Positions 23,078 to 34,095 of a stretch of DNA of 64,000 nt are shown piece after piece. Positions within the stretch are counted from its first letter, which is position 1; each line of letters opens with the position of its first letter. Both the position numbers and the translations under genes were made by a program. This stretch comes from Begonia masoniana (Eukaryota; Streptophyta; Magnoliopsida; Cucurbitales; Begoniaceae). The notes beneath the pieces were generated by a model that searched no databases, had not been told where the DNA came from, and worked only from the letters and a program-made list of their open reading frames with translations. The stretch covers positions 29,249,171 to 29,313,170 of the forward strand of contig CM039512.1 of the NCBI GenBank assembly GCA_022432975.1. Reading direction: 5' to 3'.

Positions 23078-24060
23078 ATGGTAAGAGGTCAACAGAGAGA
23101 AGACAATGTGGATAGCAACACTATCGCCCAACTAACAGAGCTAGTTATCTGCCAATCCCGCCAGATTGAACAGCTTGTGACCACTAGAGAAGAACAAGAA
23201 AACTCTAGTACAAATGTAGCCCAAGACCATGGTGGAGAGCACTTTCACCGACTCCGACCCCCAACATTTAATGGTCGAGTTTCAGATCCTGTCTATGTTG
23301 AGGAATGGATTCGGAAAGTGGAGGACATGTTTAACTATGCAAAAGTTGATGAAGGGGATAAGGTGACATGTGCTGTTTTTCATCTTGACCTGGACGTGAG
23401 GCACTGGTGGGACTCAATCCAGAGCACCGTCAATGCAGGAGCTATGACCTGTGGAATGTTTAAGATGGCCTTTTTTGACAAGTACTTTAGCCGAGCTGTT
23501 CGGACCAGTAAGAAAATGGAATTCATGCAGTTACGTCAAACCAGTTCCGTGGCCGACTGCATCTGTAAGTTTGAGGCCTTGTCTAGGTTTGCACCCCGTT
23601 TGGTGGATGATGAGGAAGATAAGATCCACCAGTTTGTCCATGGATTGAAGCCGAGCGTCTTCAAAGGAGTGAAGACTGCAGGGATTCAAAACATACTGTA
23701 TTCTGAAGTGGCTGCTAAGGCTTTGGAATTGGAAGAGGTTGAGATAGAATTACAAGAACAACGTGAGCAGTCAAAGAAGTTTACCAAAGAGGCTCAACCA
23801 CCACCACGATAGAACAAATGTTGGCAGCCACAACAGAACAGGGGACCACAACAACAACAGAGAGTTATGATGAGACCTTTCAACCAGAATGATGACCTTG
23901 GAAAGGGAAAACGGCCTCAAGCTCCCATATGCCCCACCTGTCAGAAGAACCACCCTAGCGAGTACAAGTTGCATTTTGGCCGATGCTATAGATGTGATAA
24001 GGTTGGACACGTGGTCAGAGACTGCCCCATGCCGCCGGACCCTAACCGAGCAAGAGTGGC
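23078..24060 (+). pseudogene. gag of the Tekay-like element
   Basis: I choose the ATG at 23078; the frame is also open a little upstream, from a TTG at 23060. The capsid part contains HFHRLRPPTFNGRVSDPVYV and WIRKVEDMFNYAKVDEGDKV, typical of Del/Tekay Gag. A TAG stop at 23810-23812 falls where a glutamine codon is expected. The same frame then continues with a CCHC zinc knuckle CYRCDKVGHVVRDC at 23984-24025. Gag packages element RNA into particles. The base just before the start region reads TTTGTTTAG|G (23067/23068), a possible splice acceptor 10 bp upstream of the ATG. Confidence 0.92.
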
Positions 24061-24099
24061 GCCCAGAGTCTACACTTTAATGGAAGACGAGGATGCAGT

Positions 24100-24493
24100 G
24101 CAGCATACGGTCATAACAGGCACAATTATGATCTGTGGCATTTCTGCTTATACACTTATAGATACGAGAGCCACTCACTCGTTCGTATCAACCCTGTTTG
24201 TATATAAGCATAAATTAGAACTCTTGCCAGCCGAGAGGTCATTTAGTGTCATGTTACCATCGGAGAAGTCTTTACATTCCGAACGGATAATAAAAGGTGA
24301 TGTTGTGTCATTAGGAAATAAGAAGTTATACGTAGAACTGATCGTGATTGACATGAAGGGATATGAAGTTATACTAGGGATGGATTGGTTATTCAGACAT
24401 TATGCCATGATAAGTTATAGGTCTGGATTGGTTGAGTTCCGACCCCCAAACGGAGATCGGTATTCCTTCCAAGCTATTCCAAAAAATAAGTAA
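24100..24493 (+). pseudogene. Aspartic protease of the Tekay-like element
   Basis: The active-site loop reads DTRATHSFVS at 24161 onward; in the family this is D-T/S-G-A, so the Gly is replaced by Arg, which should destroy activity. The flap/second half includes MKGYEVILGMDWLFRHYAMI. The frame ends at a TAA at 24491-24493 and the RT frame picks up in a different frame (open from 24432), so a frameshift lies near 24480. Confidence 0.88.
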
Positions 24494-26110
24494 AATACCG
24501 GTTATATCCTTGCTAGAGACTCAACGGTTACTCAAAGGTGGTTGTGAGAGTTATCTAGCTAGTATAATTGATGTCCGAGTAAAGAGTAAGGTAGAACTTC
24601 AGGATATCCCCATAGTCCGAGAGTTCCCAGATGCATTTTTTGATGACTTTCTTGGGCTACCACCTGATAGGGAAATCGAGTTTGTAATCGATACATATCC
24701 CGAGGCTTTACCTGTGTCTAAGAACTCCTACCGCATGGCACCTGTTGAGTTGAAGGAATTGAAGGTCTAACTACAAGAATTAGTAGACAAGGGATTTATA
24801 CGCCCCAGCTGTTCTCCCTGGGGTGCACCTGTCCTATTCGTTAAGAAGAAAGATGGTTCTCTTAGAATGTGCATAGATTACAGAGAGTTAAACAAGTTGA
24901 CAATCAAGAATAGATATCCCTTGCCTCGTATCGACGATTTGTTTGACCAACTTCAAGGAGCCAAAGTGTTTTCAAAGATCGACTTACGTTCAGCTTACTA
25001 CCAACTGAAGGTTAAGGAGGGAGATATACCAAAGACAACCTTCAGAACCCGCTATGGACACTATGAATTTCTTGTGATGTCGTTTGGACTGACAAATGCA
25101 CCTGCAGCCTTTATGGACTTGATGAATCGAGTGTTTCATGAGTACTTGGATAAGTTTGTGATTGTGTTTATTGATGATATCTTAATATATTCACGGACTA
25201 AAGCTAACCATGAAGAACACCTAAGAGTGGTTTTGGCGACTTTAAATCAGCAGCAGCTCTATTCCAAGTTGTCCAAATGTGAGTTCTGGTTAGATAAGGT
25301 CAACTTTTTAGGTCATGTCATCTCTGCTGAGGGCATATCCGTAGATCCAACAAAGATTCAGGCTGTTAAGGACTGGCCACAACCAAAGATTGCCAGCGAG
25401 GTCCGTAGTTTCCTTGGTCTGGCAGGTTATTATAAGAAGTTCATTAAGAGATTTTCTATAATATCTAAGCCTTTAACTAGTTTGACAAAGAAAGACACCA
25501 AATACTCTTGGTCTGAAGCTTGTGAAGATAGCTTCCAAACACTAAAACTGAAGTTGACTACAGCTCCTCTTTTGACACTCCCAACTGAAGAAAGAAGATT
25601 TAGTGTTTATTGTGACGCATCTAAAGTGGGACTGGGATGTGTTTTGATGCAAGAAGGAAAGGTTGTAGCGTATGCTTCCAGACAACTTAAGAGTTATGAG
25701 CAGAACTACCCCACTCACGATTTGGAATTAGCCGCAGTTGTTTTTGCATTAAAAATTTGGAGACACTATTTGTACGGTCAGCAGTGTGAAGTGTTTTCTG
25801 ACCATAAAAGCCTGAAGTACCTTTTTACCCAAAAAGAGTTGAACATGAGACAAATACGTTGGTTAGAGTTTGTTAAGGATTATGACTTTGAAATTAAGTA
25901 CCACCCGGGTAAGGCTAATTCGGTAGCCGATACATTAAGCAGGATGTCGACGACAATGCAGCCTGCGGTGTCAACCATGTCCATACCTTTGAGGACAGAA
26001 GTACAGAAGTTCGAGTTGGAGATAGTTCCAGAGTTATCAGCATTGCTTTCGGCATTATCTATTCAACCAACTATCATGGATAGGATCAAGGAGGCACAAC
26101 AAAAGGATTC
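24494..26110 (+). pseudogene. Reverse transcriptase and RNase H of the Tekay-like element
   Basis: After the frameshift the frame runs 24432-26486, broken by one TAA at 24768-24770 (expected glutamine). RT motifs from the Met at 24867: residues 1-9 MCIDYRELN, 37-41 KIDLR (motif A Asp), 67-76 [10 protein letters not shown], 101-109 FIDDILIYS (catalytic DD intact). RNase H begins near residue 247 with [18 protein letters not shown] and includes [20 protein letters not shown] and SVADTLSRM. Apart from the single stop this is the best-kept coding part of the window. Confidence 0.94.
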
Positions 26111-26199
26111 AAAGGAAAATAGTAGCATGATGAGTAAATTGAAGGACGCCTCCTCTGAGTTCAGCCTTTCCAATGATGGTATTTTGAAATTTAGGAACC

Positions 26200-27182
26200 G
26201 GTGGTATATTTCAAGTGATGAGGAATTACGTAAGTTGATCTTGGCTGAGGCGCACTCGTCTCCCTTTTCTATACATCCTGGCAGCACCAAGATGTATCGG
26301 GACTTGAAGTTACTCTATTGGTGGCCGAATTTGAAGAGGGATGTTGCCAAGTATGTGGAATCATGTCTGATATGCCAACAAGTTAAAGCAGAACATCAAC
26401 GTCCGGGAGGTACCCTTACGACCCTTACCGATTCCCGAATGGAAGTGGGAAAATATTGTCATGGATTTTGTTGTATGATTACCTAAGACAACTAAAGGTC
26501 ATGATAGCATTTAGGTCGTAATTGACAGAATGACGAAATTAGCTCACTTTCTACCTGTAAGGACAACGTACACGATGGACCAACTTGCTAATCTGTATGT
26601 TCAGGAAATTATCAGATTGCATGGGATTCCAATATCCATTGTCTCTGATCGTGATCCCAGGTTCACCTCGAGGTTTTGGCAAAGTCTTCAAGGCACGCTT
26701 GGTACAAAGTTATCTTCCAGCACTGCTTTTCATCCTCAGACAGATGGCCAATCTGAACAGACAATTTAAACACTCGAGGACATGTTGAGAGCGTGTGTGC
26801 TAGAATTTCAGACATCTTGGAATCGATAGCTGCCCTTAGTGGAATTCTCCTACAACAATAGTTACCAGTCCACTATCGGTATGGCACCTTACGAGACACT
26901 GTATGGTAGGAAATGTAGATCACCCTTATACTGGAATGAGGTTGGCGAAGCAAAACTTCTAGGCCCTGAAATTTTACAGCAGATGTCAAACAAGATTGCT
27001 ATAATTAAGAAAAGGATGATGACTGCACAAAGCCGACAGAAGAGTTATGCAGACCAAAGAAGGAGAGATCTTGAATTTGTTGTTGGAGATGAAGTTTTCT
27101 TAAAGATTTCACCGTTTAAGGAGTTTTAAGATTTGGCAAGAAGGAAAAACCTAGTCCACGATTCATTGGTCCATTCCCCGTC
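26200..27182 (+). pseudogene. Integrase of the Tekay-like element
   Basis: The HHCC zinc domain ([20 protein letters not shown]…CLICQQ) is in the RT frame up to about 26400. A frameshift near 26410 moves the core into the frame read from 26530. In the core frame are stops TGA at 26476, TAG at 26512, TAA at 26767 and TAG at 26827. Motifs: [25 protein letters not shown] (second catalytic Asp) and [13 protein letters not shown] (catalytic Glu region). A single-base loss near 27120 shifts the frame again just before the C-terminal domain. Confidence 0.9.
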
Positions 27183-27527
27183 TTGGCAAGGATTGGCAGC
27201 ACAGCCTACAAGTTGCAGTTACCTCCATCATTGGAAAAGGTTCACAATGTTTTTCACGTGTCCATGCTAAGGAAATGCATACGTGATCCGTTACAGGTTG
27301 TTAAGCCAACGGAAATTGAGTTTGTGCCGACATTAACGTATGAAGAGAAACCTGTACGAATTTTGGAATCTGCAGTTAAGACTCTACGGAATAAAGAAAT
27401 TCCTCTTGTAAAAGTTTTGTGGACGAATCATGGTATTGAAGAAGCCACTGGGAGCGACAGCAGGACATGTTGGACAAATATCCAGAGCTCTTTGTTTGAT
27501 CAATTTTCGAGGACGAAAATTTTGTTT
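27183..27527 (+). pseudogene. Integrase C-terminus with chromodomain-like tail
   Basis: Reads ARIGSTAYKLQLPPSLEKVH, NVFHVSMLRK and then TYEEKPVRILESAVKTLRNK and IPLVKVLWTNHGIEEAT. The last stretch matches the divergent chromodomain placed at the end of Tekay/Del integrases, which is thought to steer integration to heterochromatin. One base is missing after EEAT, so the last residues are out of frame. The domain abuts the PPT. Confidence 0.82.
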
Positions 27528-27540
27528 AAGGAGGGGTGGA
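27528..27540 (+). other. Polypurine tract
   Basis: AAGGAGGGGTGGA immediately precedes the TG of the right LTR at 27541. This is the expected primer for plus-strand DNA synthesis. Confidence 0.9.
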
Positions 27541-27703
27541 TGTAACACCCGACAATTTCGGCCAGGTGATTTTCTTAACCATTTTAATTGTCACCCTTTT
27601 ATTGACCTTTATGATTTTAAATTTAATGCCAAGACTTATTTATTACAAGTTGAGTGAAACTAGGTTGGGTGGCAAGTTTGTAATTAAGGTGGATTTTAAT
27701 TGG

Positions 27704-27712
27704 TATAAATAG
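27704..27712 (+). promoter_or_regulatory. TATA box in the right LTR
   Basis: TATAAATAG, 163 bp into the LTR. The equivalent word is present in 29341-31610 (29490-29498, TATAAGTAG) and on the minus strand in 40285-42721 (42560-42568). Confidence 0.6.
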
Positions 27713-29340
27713 GTTATGGGAATTCTTAAACCTCATTAAAACCTCGCTGTAGCCGACATTTCCTCTCCCGGCGATTCCCTTCCTTCCACAGCTTCCTCTC
27801 TGCCAGCTATTCCTTCGCCGGTGACCAGTTCTTTAGCCTCCACTTCGACAATCCACGCTCTAGGTAAGACTTAGACAATGTAGTTACTGGGTAGTTACTT
27901 AGAGCTCTGTCTCCAGCTAGAACTTGAGGTTTCAGATTCTTCACTAACAGAGTAATGGTAGTGACAATTATGATCTGTGCTTAGTAATGGCATTTCCGAT
28001 TCGATTCTGGACATTAAGATAACAGACCGTGTTTAGTTGTTAGATTTAATCCGGTTATTTAGGTTCTGGAAGTTTAATCTGTACACACTAGGCACTCGAC
28101 TAGGAAGATTTAGAAATATTTATGTTAGATACTAGGATGACTTTTAGTTAGGATTTTGATTTAACACTGTGATGTGAAATGTTTCTAGGTGAAGAAGTTT
28201 GAAGAGAAGTGCTCAAGTTGCTAAGGAAACCAGGTAAGTGAGTGAGTAAGACTTCCGGCCACTAGGGCCCTACATCACAAGGGTACTAAGTAGAAGTTGT
28301 TTATGATGTTAAAAGTACCTGTGCTAACGTCTGGTTGTCTTCGGTACTCGAGTTGATGTTATGATCCTTTGATGAATGAATGACTTGTTCAGTAGTATGA
28401 TGAACTAAGTTTACTCATGCTCATTCATCATGAATATTTCTCAAGCATATGAAAATGTTTTAAGTGCATGATTCTTCCATGAATAAGATATGAACATGAA
28501 ACTTATGCAACAAGGAATAAGAAAGGGTTGGGGCTGTTTGGCGTATGTCACTGTCCAAAAGAATGACTATGAATACGACTCGCAAAGGACTATGTACACT
28601 CTCACGGTTAACCCCCTTTTCGGCACAAATCCTCCCTTAATCCATATGATAAAAACGATGAACATGAACAAGAACAAGAACACGAAAAGATCATGAACAT
28701 GTGTTTCCTTTAATTTGTGCATTCATGCATACATGTTAGCATTGCACTCCTTACTAAGCATTAGGCTTATAGTTTAAAGCTTATGATGTAGGTGAAGAAC
28801 TACCAAGTGAGGATTTCAAGTCTAATGAGGATGTTTAAGGCTGGTTGCTGGAAGGAGTTCAGGTTGTCAGTGTGTGGCTGGAAGGCGATTTCAACTCCTG
28901 GTTACTACTTTTATCATATTAGTAAGGTTATGAATACTGAGGTCTATGCAGGATGCTTTCTTAAAACAATGGATACTGGAACCTGACTGACTAACTTCTG
29001 AGTTTGAGAATGATCGTGAAATGATAGAATGATCTGTTTTGTTAGAGTCTCTCGCTACACGTATTCTAGATGAGACTATGGTCCAACTGTGTGTTAGTTT
29101 ATTCAGTCATGTTGAAGTTTGTGAAAGTCTGAAAGTTTCCTATCTATCGGATGATGTCTTCCATCGGATGATGTCTTCTATCGAATGATATCTTCCATCG
29201 GATGATGTCTTCCATCGGATGATGTCTTCTATCAGATGATGTCTTCCATCGGATGATGTCTTCTATCGGATGATGTCTTCTATCGGAAGGAGTATAATGA
29301 GTCATGTGATGTGCATGTGTCAATCGGTAGAAGCCGATAT

Positions 29341-31610
29341 TGTAACACCCGACATTCTCAGTCAGGTGATTTTCTTAACGGAATTAACGGTCACCTCTTT
29401 ATTTGACCTTTTATTTAATAATTATATGCCAAAGGTTATTGGATTTCTATTGTAGTGGCAGAATTGTAATTAAGGAGGAACTTATTTGGTATAAGTAGAA
29501 AATGGAAACTCTTAAACCTCACAAAAAAATCCCACTGTAGCTGACTTTCTCTCTCGGCGATTCCCATCCTCCCAGAACTCTCTCTCTCTCTCTCAGCAGG
29601 TAGCCTTCTTCATCAATAACCGATTCTCCTTCGTTCTCGCCAATACTCAGCTTACCAGGTAAGACTTAATGAATGTAGTTACTGGTAGATACTTTGAGCT
29701 CTGTTTTCGGTTAGAACCCGAGGTTTCAGATTCTTTAATGGCAGAGTAATAATAGGATCATTTCTATTATGCGTTTAGTAAAGGCATTTTCGAGTTGATT
29801 CTTGACATTTAGATAACTGTATGCGATTAGTTACTGGGCTGAATCTGGTTATTTAGATTGTAAAAATTTAATCCACGCACACAAGGTGCTCGGCAGAAGA
29901 ATATAGAAATACAAGTAGGTTAAGCATTAGGATGATTTTTGGTTAGCACTATTAGGATTTTATTTTTAACTTGGTAATGTGAAATGATTTAGGTGAAGAA
30001 GATTTGAAAGGAGTATTCCATTTGCAAAGGACACCAGGTAAGTGAATGTATTAAGACTTCCGGCCACTAGGGCCCTACATCTTAAGAGTACTAAATTAGT
30101 TATGTGCTTGATGTTTGTTTTAAGTTAGTGAGATGGTTTGTACTTGGATGATTTACGGATGTTTGAGAGCTATATAATGTGATGTTCTGTTGAGCCTATG
30201 AAATCAACTGTCTAGAATGATAATTTCCATAGTTTGATGATTAAGAGCATTCATGTCATGCATCATGATTTACTTCTCGAGCATATGAAAATGATTTATG
30301 AGCATGTTTTTCCCCATGAGCAAGATATGAGAATGAATTTGAAACTTATGCAACCGGATTAAGTGAGGGTTGGGGGCGGTTTGGCGTATGTCAATGTCCA
30401 AAGAGAAGGACCATGAATACGGCCCGAAAGGGACTATGTACACTTGCACTTTCATCCTCCCTTTACAGCACAAATCCTCCCTTAATCTATATGATAAAAG
30501 TGATGAACAAGAACACGAATAAGAACAAGAAAAGAGCATGAAACGAACATGATCATGATTTTCTTACAACTATGCATTCACGTATACATGTTAGTATTGC
30601 ATTCCTTACTAAGCATTAGGCTTATAGTTTAAACCTTATGATGTAGGTGACGAGATTTTAGGTGAGGATTCCAAAGCTAATGAAGATGTCTAAGTCTGGT
30701 TGCTGGAAGGTGATCAGGGTGCAATTCTGTGGCTGGATAGCGATTGAGACCCCTGGTTAATGCTCTATGATTTTGTTATGATTATGAATATGGTAGTTTA
30801 AGCAGGATGAGTTTACTTTTATAACATTGAGATTTGAAACTGTCTGGTTGACTACTGAGTCTGGGAATGATTATAAGGATTATTAAATGATCTGTTGTTA
30901 AGTCTTCCGCTATATGTATTCTGGATGAGTCTCTGATTTTCATTTATAAGAGTGATTAGTCAATGAAGTTAGAAGTCTGTGCATATCTATGTCCACCGAT
31001 AGCTGTACTCTATCGGATGATGTTAGGAATTTGCATCCACCAGTAGATGTTCTCTATCAGAAGATGTATGAGTTTGCATCAACCGATAGATGTTCTCTGT
31101 AGGATGATGTCTTAAAAGAGCACGTGGATTGCACATTTCTATCGGTAGATGCTGTGTACCTCAATTACCGGATGATGTAGGTGTTGTGTTGTCGTCTAGT
31201 GACCGGTAGATGTTTTACCATCGGTAGAAGCAGCATAATATTTGTCGTTTGCTACAGGTCGATTTAAGTGATACTCTTTGTCGCCTAGCGATCGGCAGAA
31301 GGGAATAAGTCTTCTGCTGGATGATGTCTGCGAATCACGTGAGACGCTCGTGACCATCGGTCGACGTGAGTTTATGACTCTATCGGCAGATGCTGTTTAA
31401 GAGATGTTTGGAAATAAATGTGTCGCATGGCGGGCACGTGACCATCGGTCGATGTGAGTCTATGACTCTATCGGTAGATGCAGTTTAGGAGATGTTTGTG
31501 AAGAAAAAATATATATAACACTAATAATGAACAAGGTGCATGAAGTAAGAACCGATTGATTAAGAGGTTAAGTTATGAATTACGTGGCGACTCCAACTGG
31601 GGTTGTTACA
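29341..31610 (+). mobile_element. Solo LTR nested in the right LTR, target duplication GATAT
   Basis: TGTAACACCC… to …GGGTTGTTACA (2270 bp) with perfect GATAT at 29336-29340 and 31611-31615. The host array resumes in register after it. It is a diverged relative of the host LTR: TATA-like 29490-29498, a 45-bp AG|GT segment 29993-30037, a 15-bp segment 30647-30661, and its own scattered ATCGGTAGATG-type boxes (about 30990-31490). Confidence 0.95.
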
Positions 31611-32234
31611 GATATTAAGTCTTGTCGTTTTGTGATTCGGATGAAGTTTAATGAGTCACGTGATGTGCATGTGTCAATCGGTAGAAGCCGATATTAAGTT
31701 TTGTCGTTTTGTGATCGGATGAGGTTTAATGAGTCACGTGATGTCAATGTGTCAATCGATAGAAGCCAATATTAAGTCTTGTCGTTTTGTGATCGGATGA
31801 GGTTTAATGAGTCACTTGATGTGCATGTGTCGACCGGTAGAAGCCGATATTAAATCTTGTCGTTTTGTGATCAGATGAGGTTTAATAAATCATGTGGGAT
31901 GCATGTATCAATCGGTAGATGTAGGTTTTTCCATTATCGGCAGGAGTATGTATTAAGTCTTGTCGTTTTGTGATCGTATGAGGTTTAATGAATCACGTGG
32001 GATGCATGTGTCAATCGGTAGATGTCCTTGAGTTTCCAATTCCTTCAGCCAAATGTCTTAACATTTTGTCTAATTATAAACGTTGTCTACTTATTGAGTT
32101 TTCCGCTGTAAAGTCGAGGACTAAAGATAGAATTATCATCACTGAGAGAAAATTTAAAATTTTTCGTAATTTCTCGTAGTTCAGTTCAATGTTTTGGGTA
32201 GCAAAACCGGGTCTGGAAGACTTGGGGCGTTACA

Positions 32235-33513
32235 TAACCTAGGGTGGATGATTAGGGTTTGGCATTTGGAAGAGTGGATGATGGCCATTGGATGAAGAAA
32301 GATCGGGTGGCTAGGAGGTGATGATCTGCGTGCGCGCTGTTGATTGGTGGGTGCTGCTGTAACATCCCTAAAACTGTACCCATTTTTTCGTACATATATT
32401 TTTTTTATACTTAATTAAACTTAAGCAGAATTGAAGTCTACATTTTAAACCACTTAAAACAAAACCATTTATGAACTTAAATCTATTTAAAACAATTAAA
32501 ACATTTATCAAATTGGTTAGGGGCAGAACCGGAAGGCAGAGGAAAAAGAGAAGCAGCGACTGATCGTTGCAGCGACTGATCGCTGTATTGCAGTGACCAG
32601 TCGCTGCTTCTCTTTTTCCTCTGCCTTCCAGTTCTGCCCCTGACCAATTTGATAAATGTTTTAATTGTTTTATTAATTGTTTTAAATAGATTTAAGTTCA
32701 TAAATGGTTTTGTTTTAAGTTGTTTAAAATGTAGACTTCAATTCCGCTTAAGTTTAATTAAGTATAAGAAAAAATATGTACGAGAAAATGGGTACAGTTT
32801 TAGGGATGTTACAGCTGCTGCGCGCCAATCTGGCAGCCCAGATCGCCTAGCATTGCATGCCATCAACAGCGCAGGGGGCTTGATCCGTGCGCGCCCTCAT
32901 CAATGCCTGACGCCGCTACAGCGCAGCAATCTGTGGTGCACCCTGATCCGATGCTGATGCCTTCCTGCGCGTGCCTACCTGCGCCATCTGCTGCTGTCTG
33001 TGCACGCCTGCCTGACGCCAGTCTTCCTTCCCGCGCGCGCCACAATGCAGCCCACTTTGATCCGAGCCATTGCTTAGCCAATGATGGAGATTTTGCCAAG
33101 TCTTTGATCCATGTTGCCACTAACATTTGTACCTGCAAAATTCATACCTCAAGAGTGAGATTTTCTTTGGGCCAAGGCTTCCTTTAATTTCAATTTGTTG
33201 AGGGGCTTTCTCCTTTGAAGGTTAAGTCTTCAACTCATCATCCACCAATCTAATGCATGATGTAAATATAAATAATCCATACAAAAAGGCTAGAGTATGC
33301 CAAATGAGTTCAAAACAAAAATTACATCAATTCATTGGCCGGGAAGACAAATTCTCATGGGCCAAAAGGTGACTCCTTCCAAGCTCTCCAAGTGAGGTCC
33401 TCTACAAGATCAACTCCTACAAAAAAAAAAAAAAAGTAAATTCATTAGTAAAAATGTTAAGTAAATTATGGGCCTTGGACTGTGATCTAGCTTTTGACCT
33501 CATTGGCATATCA
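32235..33513 (-). repeat. Right part of an older CRM-like LTR, host of two insertions
   Basis: Continues the LTR begun before 20509. It ends at ...GGCATATCA (33513), the same inner terminus as the other CRM-like LTRs, and is followed by a pol C-terminal frame on the minus strand. The stretch 32820-33080 is GC-rich. The palindromic element 32359-32813 sits in it. Confidence 0.7.
32359..32813. mobile_element. 455-bp palindromic, LTR-ended element with target duplication GCTGC
   Basis: Two near-perfect inverted arms (32359-32571 and 32589-32813) are separated by about 17 bases. The ends are TGTAACATCC… and …GGATGTTACA, and the flanks are perfect GCTGC (32354-32358 and 32814-32818). The arms resemble, in order, the U5-side end of the LTR at 34993-37496 (CTTAAGCAGAA, AAAACAATTAAAA, then GATCG-type boxes), so it looks like two LTR ends joined head to head. 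It has no coding capacity; the 72-residue frame inside is an artefact. It could instead be a MITE with LTR-like ends. Confidence 0.85.
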
Positions 33514-34095
33514 TCCCATCCGGGTGGCTGAGGATTTGACCTCAAATCCAATGATTTAGCCACCTTTTCACGAGTTTCATTACCAATGAGAGGGGTCAAA
33601 ATTTGGGCACTAAGGATGGATGATAAGGGTATCTTTGGTAGTCGGGTGGTTTTACTAAAAATTTCTTTGGTGAAGGTGGTATGATTGAACCTGTGAGCTA
33701 CTTTGGAGAGCGATTTTTCAGTGATGGAATGAAAGTTTCCAAAGTAGCCGAATTCGGCATGTAGCAATATTGGGTCTCCAATATACACTTTCAAACAAAG
33801 AAATAATCAGTTTATCCTTAAGACTACAAATGCAAACTTTCCATTCAATTGAACCTTGTCTATAGTTCAATGGTAGAATTTATGGTAATCACATGGTGGA
33901 GATAATTGTTTTGATAATTCACCCAATCGTAAACTAGGGCATTCGTTGAGCACAAATGGTGTAAAATTCCTTTTCTTTTGCCTATCTCTAATAAGGAACA
34001 AAGCAGTGCAATATGAAGATTCAAAGCAAACAGCTAACTTTTTCATAATTGGGTACGAAGGAAAGTGGATCCTTTCAATATGTGGGAGGGAATGA
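33514..34095 (-). pseudogene. gypsy pol C-terminal remnant plus unassigned sequence
   Basis: The minus-strand frame 33417-33794 ends with SNPQPPGWDDMPM…RSQSKAHNLL…FTNEFTF, the pol C-terminal signature that crosses into the LTR at 33513. Sequence from about 33600 to 34095 continues as open minus-strand frames (to 34115) that I do not recognise. RT and integrase core are missing between here and the protease at 39581, so the element is internally deleted or rearranged. Confidence 0.55.

Larger units (their letters stand above)
20509..32234 (+). mobile_element. Complete Tekay/Del-like chromovirus (Ty3/gypsy), degenerate
   Basis: Left LTR 20509-22915, PBS 22920-22931, gag 23078-about 24060, protease about 24100-24490, RT/RNase H about 24490-26110, integrase about 26200-27180, chromodomain-like end 27183-27527, PPT 27528-27540, right LTR 27541-32234. 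Flanks CAACC (20504-20508) and TAACC (32235-32239) match 4/5. The LTRs are about 2.4 kb (2407 and, without the nested solo LTR, 2419 bp) and differ at few sites outside their tandem arrays, so insertion is fairly recent. Long LTRs, gypsy domain order and a chromodomain-like C-terminus suggest Tekay/Del; this is by recall of motifs. It is inactive (stops and frameshifts listed under the parts). Confidence 0.9.
27541..32234 (+). repeat. Right (3') LTR, split by a nested solo LTR
   Basis: Same ends and internal order as 20509-22915. 27541-29340 and 31616-32234 are the two LTR pieces (2419 bp together). A 45-bp AG|GT-bounded segment lies at 28189-28233. The third landmark is mutated here (CCAAGTGAG instead of CCAGGTGAG at about 28803-28811). 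Confidence 0.92.

Noticed and set aside
24867..26486. A functional host or domesticated reverse transcriptase (539-residue frame)
   Set aside because: It sits in place between protease and integrase of a chromovirus with matching LTRs, with a stop upstream at 24768 and a frameshift downstream.
32359..32813. Ordinary assembly inversion artefact
   Set aside because: Perfect 5-bp direct flanks and LTR-type termini at both ends argue for a real insertion, although reads were not available to confirm it.
32863..33187. GC-rich frames of 91-102 residues on both strands
   Set aside because: The composition-driven frames overlap each other in an old LTR, and similar GC-rich stretches occur in other LTRs here (60454-60700, 62460-62570).
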